Shown here piece by piece: positions 44,479-51,873 of a stretch of 64,000 nt of DNA (the stretch's first letter is position 1; each line of letters begins with the position of its first letter). This stretch comes from Hyphococcus luteus (GTDB lineage: Bacteria; Pseudomonadota; Alphaproteobacteria; Caulobacterales; Parvularculaceae): assembly GCF_002943565.1 (NCBI RefSeq), contig NZ_PJCH01000015.1:620001-684000 (forward strand). The letters run 5' to 3'. A program made the position numbers and the translations under genes. The notes below the pieces were generated by a model that was not told the origin of the DNA, did no database searches, and saw nothing but the letters and a program-made list of their open reading frames with translations.

Positions 44479-45081
44479 TCATTGGCTGACCCCGCGGCTG
44501 CCGGGCTTGACCGCGGGCGTGCCTTTGAGATGCGCGGGAAGATTGTCGGGCTCCCAGGCCTCGACCTTGATTTCGGCGAGCGGAATGATCGGCGCGCCCA
44601 CCTCCACCGCGCCCGCGGACCGGTCCACCAGACAGCCGAGCGCCAGCACTTCCCCGCCCGCTTTTTTCACCGCATGGATCGCCTCGCGCGCAGACAGCCC
44701 GGTCGAGACGATGTCTTCCACGACGACGACGCGCGCGCCCTTAGGGATCGAAAAGCCGCGGCGCAACTGGAACTCGCCCCCCTCACCTTCCTTATTTCTG
44801 ACGCGCTCGAGGAACATGAAAGGCGTTTTCAGATGCCGCGCGGTTTCATAGCCGTAAATGATCGCGCCCATGGCCGGCGAGACGACATAGTCGATGTCTT
44901 TGACTTCCCCTGCGATCTTTTCGGCGAGCGCGCGGCACAGCCGTTCGGCGCGGTCGGGATACATGGAGACGATGGACTTGTTCAGATAAGTGTCCGAATG
45001 CAGCCCCGAAGACAGGATGAAGTGTCCCTTCATCAGCGCGCCGGCGTCTTCGAATTCTTTCAGCGCGTCAAAGCTCGTCAT
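44479..45081 (-). CDS. pyrE: Orotate phosphoribosyltransferase
   Basis: A 200-residue PRTase. GHFILSSGLHSDTYLNKS near residue 18 and the PRPP-binding loop VVVVEDIVSTG near 115 are characteristic of PyrE. It converts orotate and PRPP to orotidine monophosphate in pyrimidine synthesis. The ATG at 45081 lies inside the last codons of rsh (overlap 14 bp), implying coupled translation. An in-frame ATG at 45111 would overlap more of rsh and add residues absent from the family. Confidence 0.92.
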   Translation of the reverse strand: MTSFDALKEFEDAGALMKGHFILSSGLHSDTYLNKSIVSMYPDRAERLCRALAEKIAGEVKDIDYVVSPAMGAIIYGYETARHLKTPFMFLERVRNKEGEGGEFQLRRGFSIPKGARVVVVEDIVSTGLSAREAIHAVKKAGGEVLALGCLVDRSAGAVEVGAPIIPLAEIKVEAWEPDNLPAHLKGTPAVKPGSRGVSQ

Positions 45082-47338
45082 GGTCGTCAGCTCCTGTCCG
45101 TTCGGCGTCAATCACATTCGGCGAGGCCCTCAAGCCCGCCAGCATATGCGCAAGCTGGCGCGCATCCTTCACTTCCACATCCATAATGAAATCCACAAAC
45201 TCGCGCGAGCGGTCCTGAATGCGGATATTGGCGATGGAGACGCCATAGCGCGCCACCGTTCCCGCAACTTCGGAGAGAACGCCGAGCCCGTTGCGCACCG
45301 TCGTGCGGATGCGCGCAAAGGCGGCGCCGGTTTCTTCCTGATCGCGCCATTTGAGATCGAGCCAGCGCTCCTGGGGCGGGTCTTCCTCTTCGAGGGTTTC
45401 GCAGGAAATCGCATGCACCATGATCGAGCCGTCATCCTGACGGATGCCGACAATGCGCTCGCCCGGCAGCGGCGTGCAGCAGCGGGCCATTTTCACCTGA
45501 ACGCCGGGCGTCAGGCCGGAAATGGCGAGGCGCGGGCGGAAAGCGCTCATGGAGGCGCCGCGGATTTCGCTTTCGCTTTCAATGGAGGCGCCGGGATAGA
45601 CCGCCTCCACGAGATCGCCCACTGGGAGTTCGCCGCGGCCAATGGCGGAGAGCACGTCATCCACCGACGACTTGCCGAGCCGTTTCAGCCCTTCGCGGAT
45701 GCCCTTGATGGAGAATTCCAGATTGGCGCCGGTAAAGACGCTTTCCGCAATAGAGCGGCCGAGCGCGACGGTTTCGTCATGCTGCATCTTCTTGATGCGG
45801 CGGCGGATGGCGCTCCTGGTGCGGCCCATGACGGCGATGCTTTCCCACTCCGTCGGCACGGGCGCATGATCGGAGCGCAAAACCTCAACCACGTCGCCAT
45901 TGTTGAGGGCCGTGCGCAAGGGCCGCTGCACGCCATTGATCTTCGCGCCGATACACTGGTCGCCCACATCGGTGTGAACGCCGTACGCAAAATCGAGCGG
46001 CGTCGCGCCCTTCGGCAGCGCGATGACGCGGCCCTTGGGCGTGAAACAGAAGACCTGGTCCTGAAACAGTTCGAGCTTGGCGTATTTCAGCGCCTCATCC
46101 GGATCCTCGCCGGACTGGAACATTTCAACGAGTCGACGCGGAGTTTCGTATGGATCGTATTGCCCGCGGGTGACGATCTCGACGCTCGTGTCGCCGGCGC
46201 CGGAATCCTTATATTGCCAGTGCGCGGCGACGCCGCGTTCAGCGGTTTCGTGCATCTCGTAAGTGCGGATCTGGATTTCGATGCGCTGGCGGCGCCCGTC
46301 TGCAGAAGGCGGGCCGATCACCGCCGTGTGGATGGAGCGGTAATTGTTCGGCTTGGGCGCGGAAATGTAATCGTCGAATTCCTCGGTGATCATCCGCCAG
46401 TTCGAGTGAATGACGCCGAGCGCCGCGTAACAGTCCTCCGGTTTGTCAACAAGCACGCGGAAGGCGTAAATATCCGCAAGCTCGTCGAAAGAAACGCTCT
46501 TTTGCGTCATCTTGCGCCAGATCGAATAAGGCCGCTTCTCCCGGCTCGTCACCTGCGCCTTGATCCCGGCCGCCGAAAGCCGTTCGCGCAGGACATTCGC
46601 CAGTTCGAGAACCGCGCTTAAGGAATTCTTCTGGAGATCGTCGAGCCGCGTCGCAATGGTCTCATACGCGTCGGCGCTCAATTCGCGAAAAGAGATGTCT
46701 TCGAGTTCTTCGCGGAAACGCTGCACGCCGATGCGCCCGGCGAGCGGCGCATAGATGTCCATGGTCTCGCGGGCGATGCGCTGACGCTTTTCCGGCTTGG
46801 AGATGTAGTGGAGCGTGCGCATATTGTGCAGCCGGTCGGCGAGCTTGACGAGGAGGACGCGCACGTCGTCCGCCATGGCGAGCACCAGCTTCCTGAAATT
46901 CTCCGCCTGTTTCGACGCCTCGCTTTTCAGCTCGATCTGGGAGAGCTTGGTGACGCCGTCGACGAGCCGCGCGATCTCCGGCCCGAACAGCTTGTCGATG
47001 TCGATGATCGACGCGTCGGTGTCTTCGACGACGTCATGCAAAAGCGCCGTCGCCACGGTCGCGGGATCGGCGCGCAAGCTGGTCAGGATCGCCGCCACCG
47101 CGAGGGGATGGGAAAAATAAGGATCGCCCGAGGCGCGCGTCTGACCGCCATGGGCTTTCATGGCGTAGACATAAGCCTTGTTCAGGAGATCTTCATCCGC
47201 CTCCGGATCATAAGATTTGACGCGATCGACAAGCTCGACCTGGCGGATGAAGCCGATGGGCTGGCGCGAGGGCGGGCGCGCCGCCGCTTCAGGGGGTGGT
47301 GCTGTCGCTTCTTCGCCGGCCGCTTGTTTCTCCGTCAT
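45068..47338 (-). CDS. rsh: Bifunctional (p)ppGpp synthetase/hydrolase
   Basis: A 756-residue RelA/SpoT homologue. The HD hydrolase domain shows PYFSHPLAVA and LLHDVVEDTD near 75-100. The synthetase domain contains FDDYISAPKPNNYRSIHT near 325. A TGS domain (FCFTPKGRVIALPKGATPLD) and a C-terminal ACT domain (about 680-750) complete the order. As the only such gene here, it would make and degrade the stringent-response alarmone, as in other alphaproteobacteria. It lies between rpoZ and pyrE. Confidence 0.95.
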   Translation of the reverse strand: MTEKQAAGEEATAPPPEAAARPPSRQPIGFIRQVELVDRVKSYDPEADEDLLNKAYVYAMKAHGGQTRASGDPYFSHPLAVAAILTSLRADPATVATALLHDVVEDTDASIIDIDKLFGPEIARLVDGVTKLSQIELKSEASKQAENFRKLVLAMADDVRVLLVKLADRLHNMRTLHYISKPEKRQRIARETMDIYAPLAGRIGVQRFREELEDISFRELSADAYETIATRLDDLQKNSLSAVLELANVLRERLSAAGIKAQVTSREKRPYSIWRKMTQKSVSFDELADIYAFRVLVDKPEDCYAALGVIHSNWRMITEEFDDYISAPKPNNYRSIHTAVIGPPSADGRRQRIEIQIRTYEMHETAERGVAAHWQYKDSGAGDTSVEIVTRGQYDPYETPRRLVEMFQSGEDPDEALKYAKLELFQDQVFCFTPKGRVIALPKGATPLDFAYGVHTDVGDQCIGAKINGVQRPLRTALNNGDVVEVLRSDHAPVPTEWESIAVMGRTRSAIRRRIKKMQHDETVALGRSIAESVFTGANLEFSIKGIREGLKRLGKSSVDDVLSAIGRGELPVGDLVEAVYPGASIESESEIRGASMSAFRPRLAISGLTPGVQVKMARCCTPLPGERIVGIRQDDGSIMVHAISCETLEEEDPPQERWLDLKWRDQEETGAAFARIRTTVRNGLGVLSEVAGTVARYGVSIANIRIQDRSREFVDFIMDVEVKDARQLAHMLAGLRASPNVIDAERTGADDHDEL

Positions 47339-47422
47339 ATCCCTTCGGCCATCACATCAAACTGCGGCCGGCAGGGATGCTCCGCGCTTACTCGGGCAGT
47401 CCGGAACCGCCGGCCAGAACTA

Positions 47423-47788
47423 TTAGCCCTTAGGCAAGGTCTGCGGCGTGGTCATGCCCGCCGCCTGAATGGCCTTGAGATAGTCTTCTTCGGTCATCTT
47501 ATCGAATTCCGGCGCATCGGCTTTTTCCGGCGCGGCTTCGGCGTCTTCGCTCTCTTCGACCTCGACCTGTTTTTGCAGGGAGGAAACGAGATCCTCCTCG
47601 ACCTGATCGGGCTCAAGCTCGCCGTCGGCAAGCTCGCGCAGGGCGACGACCGGGTTTTTGTCATTGTCGCGCTCAACGAGAAGCGGCGCGCCGGAAGACA
47701 GAACCCGCGCGCGGTGCGCGGCGAGCAGCACGAGTTCGAACCGGTTCGTGACTTTCTCGACGCAATCTTCAACGGTGACGCGGGCCAT
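47423..47788 (-). CDS. rpoZ: RNA polymerase omega subunit
   Basis: A 121-residue subunit starting [20 protein letters not shown], with the conserved AAHRAR motif near residue 24. An acidic, Ala-rich C-terminal extension (about 68-121) is longer than in enterobacteria but common in alphaproteobacteria. Omega helps fold and assemble the beta-prime subunit. It precedes rsh by 84 bp, the standard rpoZ-spoT order. Confidence 0.93.
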   Translation of the reverse strand: MARVTVEDCVEKVTNRFELVLLAAHRARVLSSGAPLLVERDNDKNPVVALRELADGELEPDQVEEDLVSSLQKQVEVEESEDAEAAPEKADAPEFDKMTEEDYLKAIQAAGMTTPQTLPKG

Positions 47789-47910
47789 TCATGTCTCCAG
47801 AAATCATCGTAAAATATGGGGTCGCGCCGGCCAGAGGCCGGAGCGGGACTTATTGCCATATCGTCTGCGCGGGGCCGAGACAAGCACTGCGGCGCAAAAA
47901 AACGGCGAAA

Positions 47911-48411
47911 TCACGAGATTTTAACCACGTCCGCGGCCGCGCCCCGGTCAGTCAATCGGGCGGCGAGAGCGCCCGCCCTTTCGCCTGTGACCGGGTGGCG
48001 CCAGTCCGGGGCGATCTCGGCCAGGGGGATGAGGACAAAGGCCCTGTCAGCGAGCCGCGGATGGGGCAGCGCCGGGCCGCCATCGGCCCCTTCCCGCGCC
48101 ATATCGTGATAGGCGAGAAGGTCGAGATCGAGGGTCCGCGGGGCGTTTTTCTCCGAGCGCCGGCGCCCGAAGCCCGCCTCGACGGCGTGAAGCGCGGCGA
48201 GCAGCGCCTGCGGCCCCATATCGGTCTCGATTTCGGCGACCGCATTCACAAATGGCGGATCGGCGGGATCCGGCCAGGCCGGCGTGTTATAGAGGGACGA
48301 AACGCGCTTCAGGTGCGACATTCGGCCAATGGCGTTAAACGCCCTTAAAACAATATCTTGCGAATCAAGACCGCAAAAAGGCAAGTTGGAACCGGCGGCG
48401 ATTAAAATCAT
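47911..48411 (-). CDS. folK: 6-Hydroxymethyl-7,8-dihydropterin pyrophosphokinase
   Basis: A 166-residue kinase. IAAGSNLP at the start, YNTPAWPDPADPPFVNAVAEIET near 42-65 and the signature RTLDLDLLAY near 92-101 are typical of FolK. It transfers pyrophosphate from ATP to hydroxymethyl-dihydropterin in folate synthesis. It precedes rpoZ by 122 bp on the same strand and diverges from the NYN-domain gene at 48478. Confidence 0.93.
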   Translation of the reverse strand: MILIAAGSNLPFCGLDSQDIVLRAFNAIGRMSHLKRVSSLYNTPAWPDPADPPFVNAVAEIETDMGPQALLAALHAVEAGFGRRRSEKNAPRTLDLDLLAYHDMAREGADGGPALPHPRLADRAFVLIPLAEIAPDWRHPVTGERAGALAARLTDRGAAADVVKIS

Positions 48412-48477
48412 TATTGTTCAAATGGATGTCGCGCAGAAAGCGGACTTTATTTCAAAGCTAAACTTCACGAGGCGATT

Positions 48478-49110
48478 ATGACGAAATTCCTTGGCCTGCG
48501 CGAGCAGGAAAAGACGGCTTATTTTATCGACGGCGCCAATCTCTACAAGGCCGCCCGCAATCTCGGTTTCGATATTGATTACAAGAGCCTCCTGGCGAAA
48601 ACGCAGGAGGCGTGCCAGCTGATCCGCGCCTCTTATTACACCGCCATTCAAGAAGACCGGGACCAGGACTATTCCCCGCTGCGCCCCCTCGTCGACTGGC
48701 TCGACTATAATGGCTACACCATGGTCACCAAGACGACGCGCGAGTTCACCGACCCGCAAGGGCGCAAGCGCTTTAAGGGCTCGACCGACGTGGAGCTCGT
48801 GGTCGACATGATGCTCATGGCCGACCGCCTCGACCATCTCGTCCTGTTCTCCGGCAATGGCGATTTCCGCCGGGTGATCGAGGCGATCCAGGCGAAGGGC
48901 GTGCGCGTCAGCGTCGTCTCCACGGTGAAATCCTCCCCGCCCATGGCGTCGGACGAGCTGCGCCGTCAGGCCGACAGCTTCATCGATCTCGCCGATCTCG
49001 AAAACATCATCGGCCGGCGCGGCGGCCCGTCCCGCAAACCGAAGCCGGCGGTGGAGTATGAAGACGATTATGAGGACGATTACGAAGACGACTTCGAAGA
49101 CGTCGATTAA
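48478..49110 (+). CDS. NYN-domain (LabA/DUF88) ribonuclease-like protein
   Basis: A 210-residue protein with a PIN-like NYN fold. Catalytic-site acids are visible in YFIDGANLY (Asp19), GSTDVELVVDMM and FSGNGDFRRV. The C-terminal tail is a run of Asp/Glu/Tyr repeats encoded by near-repeated GAAGACGAT-type codons. NYN proteins of the LabA type are thought to be RNases or RNA-binding regulators. It diverges from folK and is followed by udgB after five bases, so the two may be co-transcribed. The RNA target is unknown. Confidence 0.85.
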   Translation: MTKFLGLREQEKTAYFIDGANLYKAARNLGFDIDYKSLLAKTQEACQLIRASYYTAIQEDRDQDYSPLRPLVDWLDYNGYTMVTKTTREFTDPQGRKRFKGSTDVELVVDMMLMADRLDHLVLFSGNGDFRRVIEAIQAKGVRVSVVSTVKSSPPMASDELRRQADSFIDLADLENIIGRRGGPSRKPKPAVEYEDDYEDDYEDDFEDVD

Positions 49111-49115
49111 TCCTC

Positions 49116-49805
49116 ATGCCCGCCGCCAAACGCGCAGCGCCGGCTGAAGCCGCACCCGCCGATCCTCCGCCGGAGCCGCCCGTCGATTGCGATTTATGCC
49201 CGCGGCTTGTGGAATTCCGCGAAGAAAATCAGGAAACCTACCCGGATTATTTCAACGGCGCGGCGCCGTCTTTCGGCGATGCGCAGGCCAAATTGCTGAT
49301 CGTCGGCCTGGCGCCGGGCCTGCACGGCGCGAACCGCACCGCCCGGCCCTTCACCGGCGATTATGCGGGCGACCTCCTCTACGCGACGCTGGCGAAATTC
49401 GGATTCTCCAAAGGGACTTATAAAGCGGACCCGAATGACGGGCTTGCGTTAAAGCGCGCGATGATCACCAATGCGGTGCGCTGCGTGCCGCCGCAGAACA
49501 AGCCGACCGCGGCGGAGATCAAAACCTGCCGGCCGTTTCTCGTCAGCCGGATCGAGGCCCTGCCGCGGCTCGAAGCGATCCTCTGCCTCGGACGGATCGC
49601 GCATGATTCAACGCTCGCCGCCTTAGGGCTTAAACAAAAAGACGCTCCTTTCGCCCATGGCGCGGCCCATGCGGTCAAGGATCGCGGCCTCGTCCTGTTC
49701 GACAGCTATCACTGCTCGCGCTACAATACGAACACGCGCAGGCTGACGCCTGAGATGTTCGAGTCGGTGTTCGCCGCGATCATTGAGAGGATCGGCAAAG
49801 GCTGA
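49116..49805 (+). CDS. Type 5 uracil-DNA glycosylase (UdgB-like), 4Fe-4S
   Basis: A 229-residue DNA repair enzyme. Motif A is VGLAPGLHGANRT followed by ARPFTGDYAGD, and motif B is SYHCSRYNTNTRRLT, the pattern of family 5 UDGs. Cys residues in CDLCPRL and in RCVPP and KTCRPF supply four ligands for an iron-sulfur cluster. It removes uracil and some deaminated or oxidised bases; this family lacks the usual catalytic Asp of motif A. The N-terminal Ala/Pro-rich stretch is probably disordered. It follows the NYN gene by five bases. Confidence 0.88.
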   Translation: MPAAKRAAPAEAAPADPPPEPPVDCDLCPRLVEFREENQETYPDYFNGAAPSFGDAQAKLLIVGLAPGLHGANRTARPFTGDYAGDLLYATLAKFGFSKGTYKADPNDGLALKRAMITNAVRCVPPQNKPTAAEIKTCRPFLVSRIEALPRLEAILCLGRIAHDSTLAALGLKQKDAPFAHGAAHAVKDRGLVLFDSYHCSRYNTNTRRLTPEMFESVFAAIIERIGKG

Positions 49806-49911
49806 CGGCAAGATCGGCCGAAAACGGGAAGGAAACGGAAACAGCCGGGCCGCCGAGGCGCGCGCCCGGACAAGAGCGCAGCAGCGGACCAGCAGCGGGA
49901 ACGAAGACGCC

Positions 49912-50388
49912 ATGAACAGAAACTGGGGCCTGCCCCCGAAAAGCGACCGGGACGCGTTCCGCAACGCCAAGGAGGCCAAGCCCGGCATGACGCTGTTCGT
50001 GAGCGCCGTTTTCGGCGTCATCGGCGCCGCCGTCGCCGCCATCAGCTTCGCCGAGGCGCGCGATGCGGCGGTCAGCCTGTTTCACGGCGTCAGCATTATT
50101 CCGGCGATCGTCGCGGCGGGCTTCGGCTGCTGGACCTATATCTGGCTCGCCCGCCCGCGCTTTGCGGCGCAGCTTTCCGCCAAGGGGGATCCGTTTTCGA
50201 AGCTGGTGCGGTTTTACGCCAAAGCCGCGCTCGGCCTCGGCGTCATCCTGCTTCTGGCGAAACTGACGGGCGCCCTCGATCCGAAATTTATCAGCATACT
50301 GCTCTTGTGCATTTCCGGCGGCGCCGGCGCGGCGGCGGCGTTCCAGACCGTGCTCGCCTTCGTTCCTTATTATGAGGAAGAGGCCTAG
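49912..50388 (+). CDS. Small four-helix membrane protein of unknown function
   Basis: A 158-residue protein. A soluble N-terminus ([16 protein letters not shown]) precedes about four hydrophobic helices (from [17 protein letters not shown], through [16 protein letters not shown], to the C-terminus). No family recognised. The ATG at 49912 is chosen: an upstream start at 49783 would overlap udgB and add a basic, low-complexity stretch. The stop overlaps the convergent smpB stop by four bases. Confidence 0.55.
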   Translation: MNRNWGLPPKSDRDAFRNAKEAKPGMTLFVSAVFGVIGAAVAAISFAEARDAAVSLFHGVSIIPAIVAAGFGCWTYIWLARPRFAAQLSAKGDPFSKLVRFYAKAALGLGVILLLAKLTGALDPKFISILLLCISGGAGAAAAFQTVLAFVPYYEEEA

Positions 50389-50858
50389 CCGCGTTCGCGC
50401 AATAATCGCTGCTTCTGGCGGTTCCAGTCGCGCTCTTTCGAGGTGTCGCGCTTGTCATGCACTTTCTTGCCCTGGCCGAGCCCGAGCTCGAGCTTGGCGA
50501 TGCCGCGTTCGTTGAAATAGAGCTTTAACGGCGTCAGCGTGTAGCCCCGGCGCTCCACCGCCTGCGACAGGCGCGCCATCTCGCGCTTGTTGAGCAAGAG
50601 CTTGCGCTTGCGTTTCGGCTCGTGGTTCTGGCGATTGCCGGCGGAATATTCCGGGATGTTGGCGTTGATCAGCCAGATCTCGCCGCCTTCGGGCGAGGCG
50701 TAGCTTTCCGCGATATTCGCCTTGCCTTCGCGCAGGGCCTTCACCTCGGTGCCCGTCAGGACGAGCCCCGCCTCCACCGAATCCTCGATGAAATACTCGT
50801 GGCGCGCGCGGCGGTTCTCCGCAACGATCTTGCGGCCCTCTTTGTCTTTGGCGGCCAT
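50385..50858 (-). CDS. smpB: tmRNA-binding protein SmpB
   Basis: A 157-residue protein. Family blocks [33 protein letters not shown] and [12 protein letters not shown] are clear, and the basic C-terminal tail [16 protein letters not shown] enters the ribosome mRNA channel. With tmRNA it rescues stalled ribosomes. Its ATG overlaps the dapA stop by one base (TGATG). The C-terminal codons overlap the convergent membrane-protein gene by four bases. Confidence 0.95.
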   Translation of the reverse strand: MAAKDKEGRKIVAENRRARHEYFIEDSVEAGLVLTGTEVKALREGKANIAESYASPEGGEIWLINANIPEYSAGNRQNHEPKRKRKLLLNKREMARLSQAVERRGYTLTPLKLYFNERGIAKLELGLGQGKKVHDKRDTSKERDWNRQKQRLLRERG

Positions 50859-51739
50859 CAGCCGAGAAGGCCGATCTCTTCGAGCGCGGCCTTGACCTTT
50901 GCTTTGGCGGCGTCGTTCGGCGCGACCATAGGCAGGCGCAGCTCGTCCGACATCAGCCCGAGGAGCGACATGGCGTATTTCACCGGTCCCGGCGAAGCGT
51001 CGGAAAAGAGCGCGTCATGCAGCGGCGCCAGCCGGTCCTGAAGCGCCCGCGCCGTAACGTAATCGTCGCCGAGGCAGGCGTTCTGCATATGCGCGCAAAG
51101 CTCCGGCGCCACATTCGAGGTCACGGAAATGCACCCCGTCCCGCCCATGGCGTTGAAGCCCACCGCCGTCATGTCCTCGCCGGAAAGCTGGATGAAATCC
51201 TCGCCGCATTCGCGCCGCTGCAGGGCGACGCGCGCGAGATCGGCGGTCGCGTCCTTGACGCCGATAATGCGCGGCAGCTTCGACAGGGTCGCCATGGTCT
51301 CGCGCGACAACCCGACAACCGTGCGCGCAGGGATATTGTAGATGATGATCGGCACGTCCGTCGCGTCATGGAGCGCGGTGTAATGAGCGACAAGCCCCGC
51401 CTGGCTCGGCCGGTTATAGTAGCCGGTGACGGACAGGATTGCGTCGACGCCGATTTTCTGGATGCGCTTCGCCATGGAAATCGAATAAGCGGTCTCGTTC
51501 GACCCGGCGCCGCCGATCACCGGCGCGCGGCCGGCGGCGGCCTCGACGCACAACGTAATGACCCGCTCATGCTCCTCATCGGTGAGCGTCGCGGATTCGC
51601 CGGTCGTCCCAACGGGCACGAGCCCATGCGTGCCGGCGGCGATCTGGCGCTCGACGAGCTCCTGGAAAGCGCGTTCATCGACGGCGCCGTTTTTGAACGG
51701 CGTGACGAGAGCGGTGATTGAGCCTTTAAAGTGTGTCAT
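50858..51739 (-). CDS. dapA: 4-Hydroxy-tetrahydrodipicolinate synthase
   Basis: A 293-residue class I aldolase barrel. [14 protein letters not shown] near residue 44, Tyr134 in YNIPART and the Schiff-base Lys162 in IIGVKDAT match DapA. It condenses pyruvate with aspartate semialdehyde at the start of lysine and meso-diaminopimelate synthesis. It heads the dapA-smpB operon and diverges from the lytic transglycosylase gene across 134 bp. Confidence 0.94.
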   Translation of the reverse strand: MTHFKGSITALVTPFKNGAVDERAFQELVERQIAAGTHGLVPVGTTGESATLTDEEHERVITLCVEAAAGRAPVIGGAGSNETAYSISMAKRIQKIGVDAILSVTGYYNRPSQAGLVAHYTALHDATDVPIIIYNIPARTVVGLSRETMATLSKLPRIIGVKDATADLARVALQRRECGEDFIQLSGEDMTAVGFNAMGGTGCISVTSNVAPELCAHMQNACLGDDYVTARALQDRLAPLHDALFSDASPGPVKYAMSLLGLMSDELRLPMVAPNDAAKAKVKAALEEIGLLG

Positions 51740-51873
51740 AAGCTTAATTTTCTCAAATTTTAGGCCTCGATAACGCCAAGGCCCGCTTTCAGCAAGCGCC
51801 GCCTGTTTGGATGGAGCCCCGATTAGGCTATTGTATGGCGAACCGGTGAGTTTGAGGCGGGAGTTTTCTCGGT

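Noticed and set aside
44990-46621. 543-codon open frame on the plus strand
   Set aside because: Opposite the rsh gene, whose domains are all recognisable.
49783-49911. Upstream extension of the small membrane protein
   Set aside because: It overlaps udgB and encodes basic low-complexity residues; the internal ATG at 49912 begins the plausible protein.
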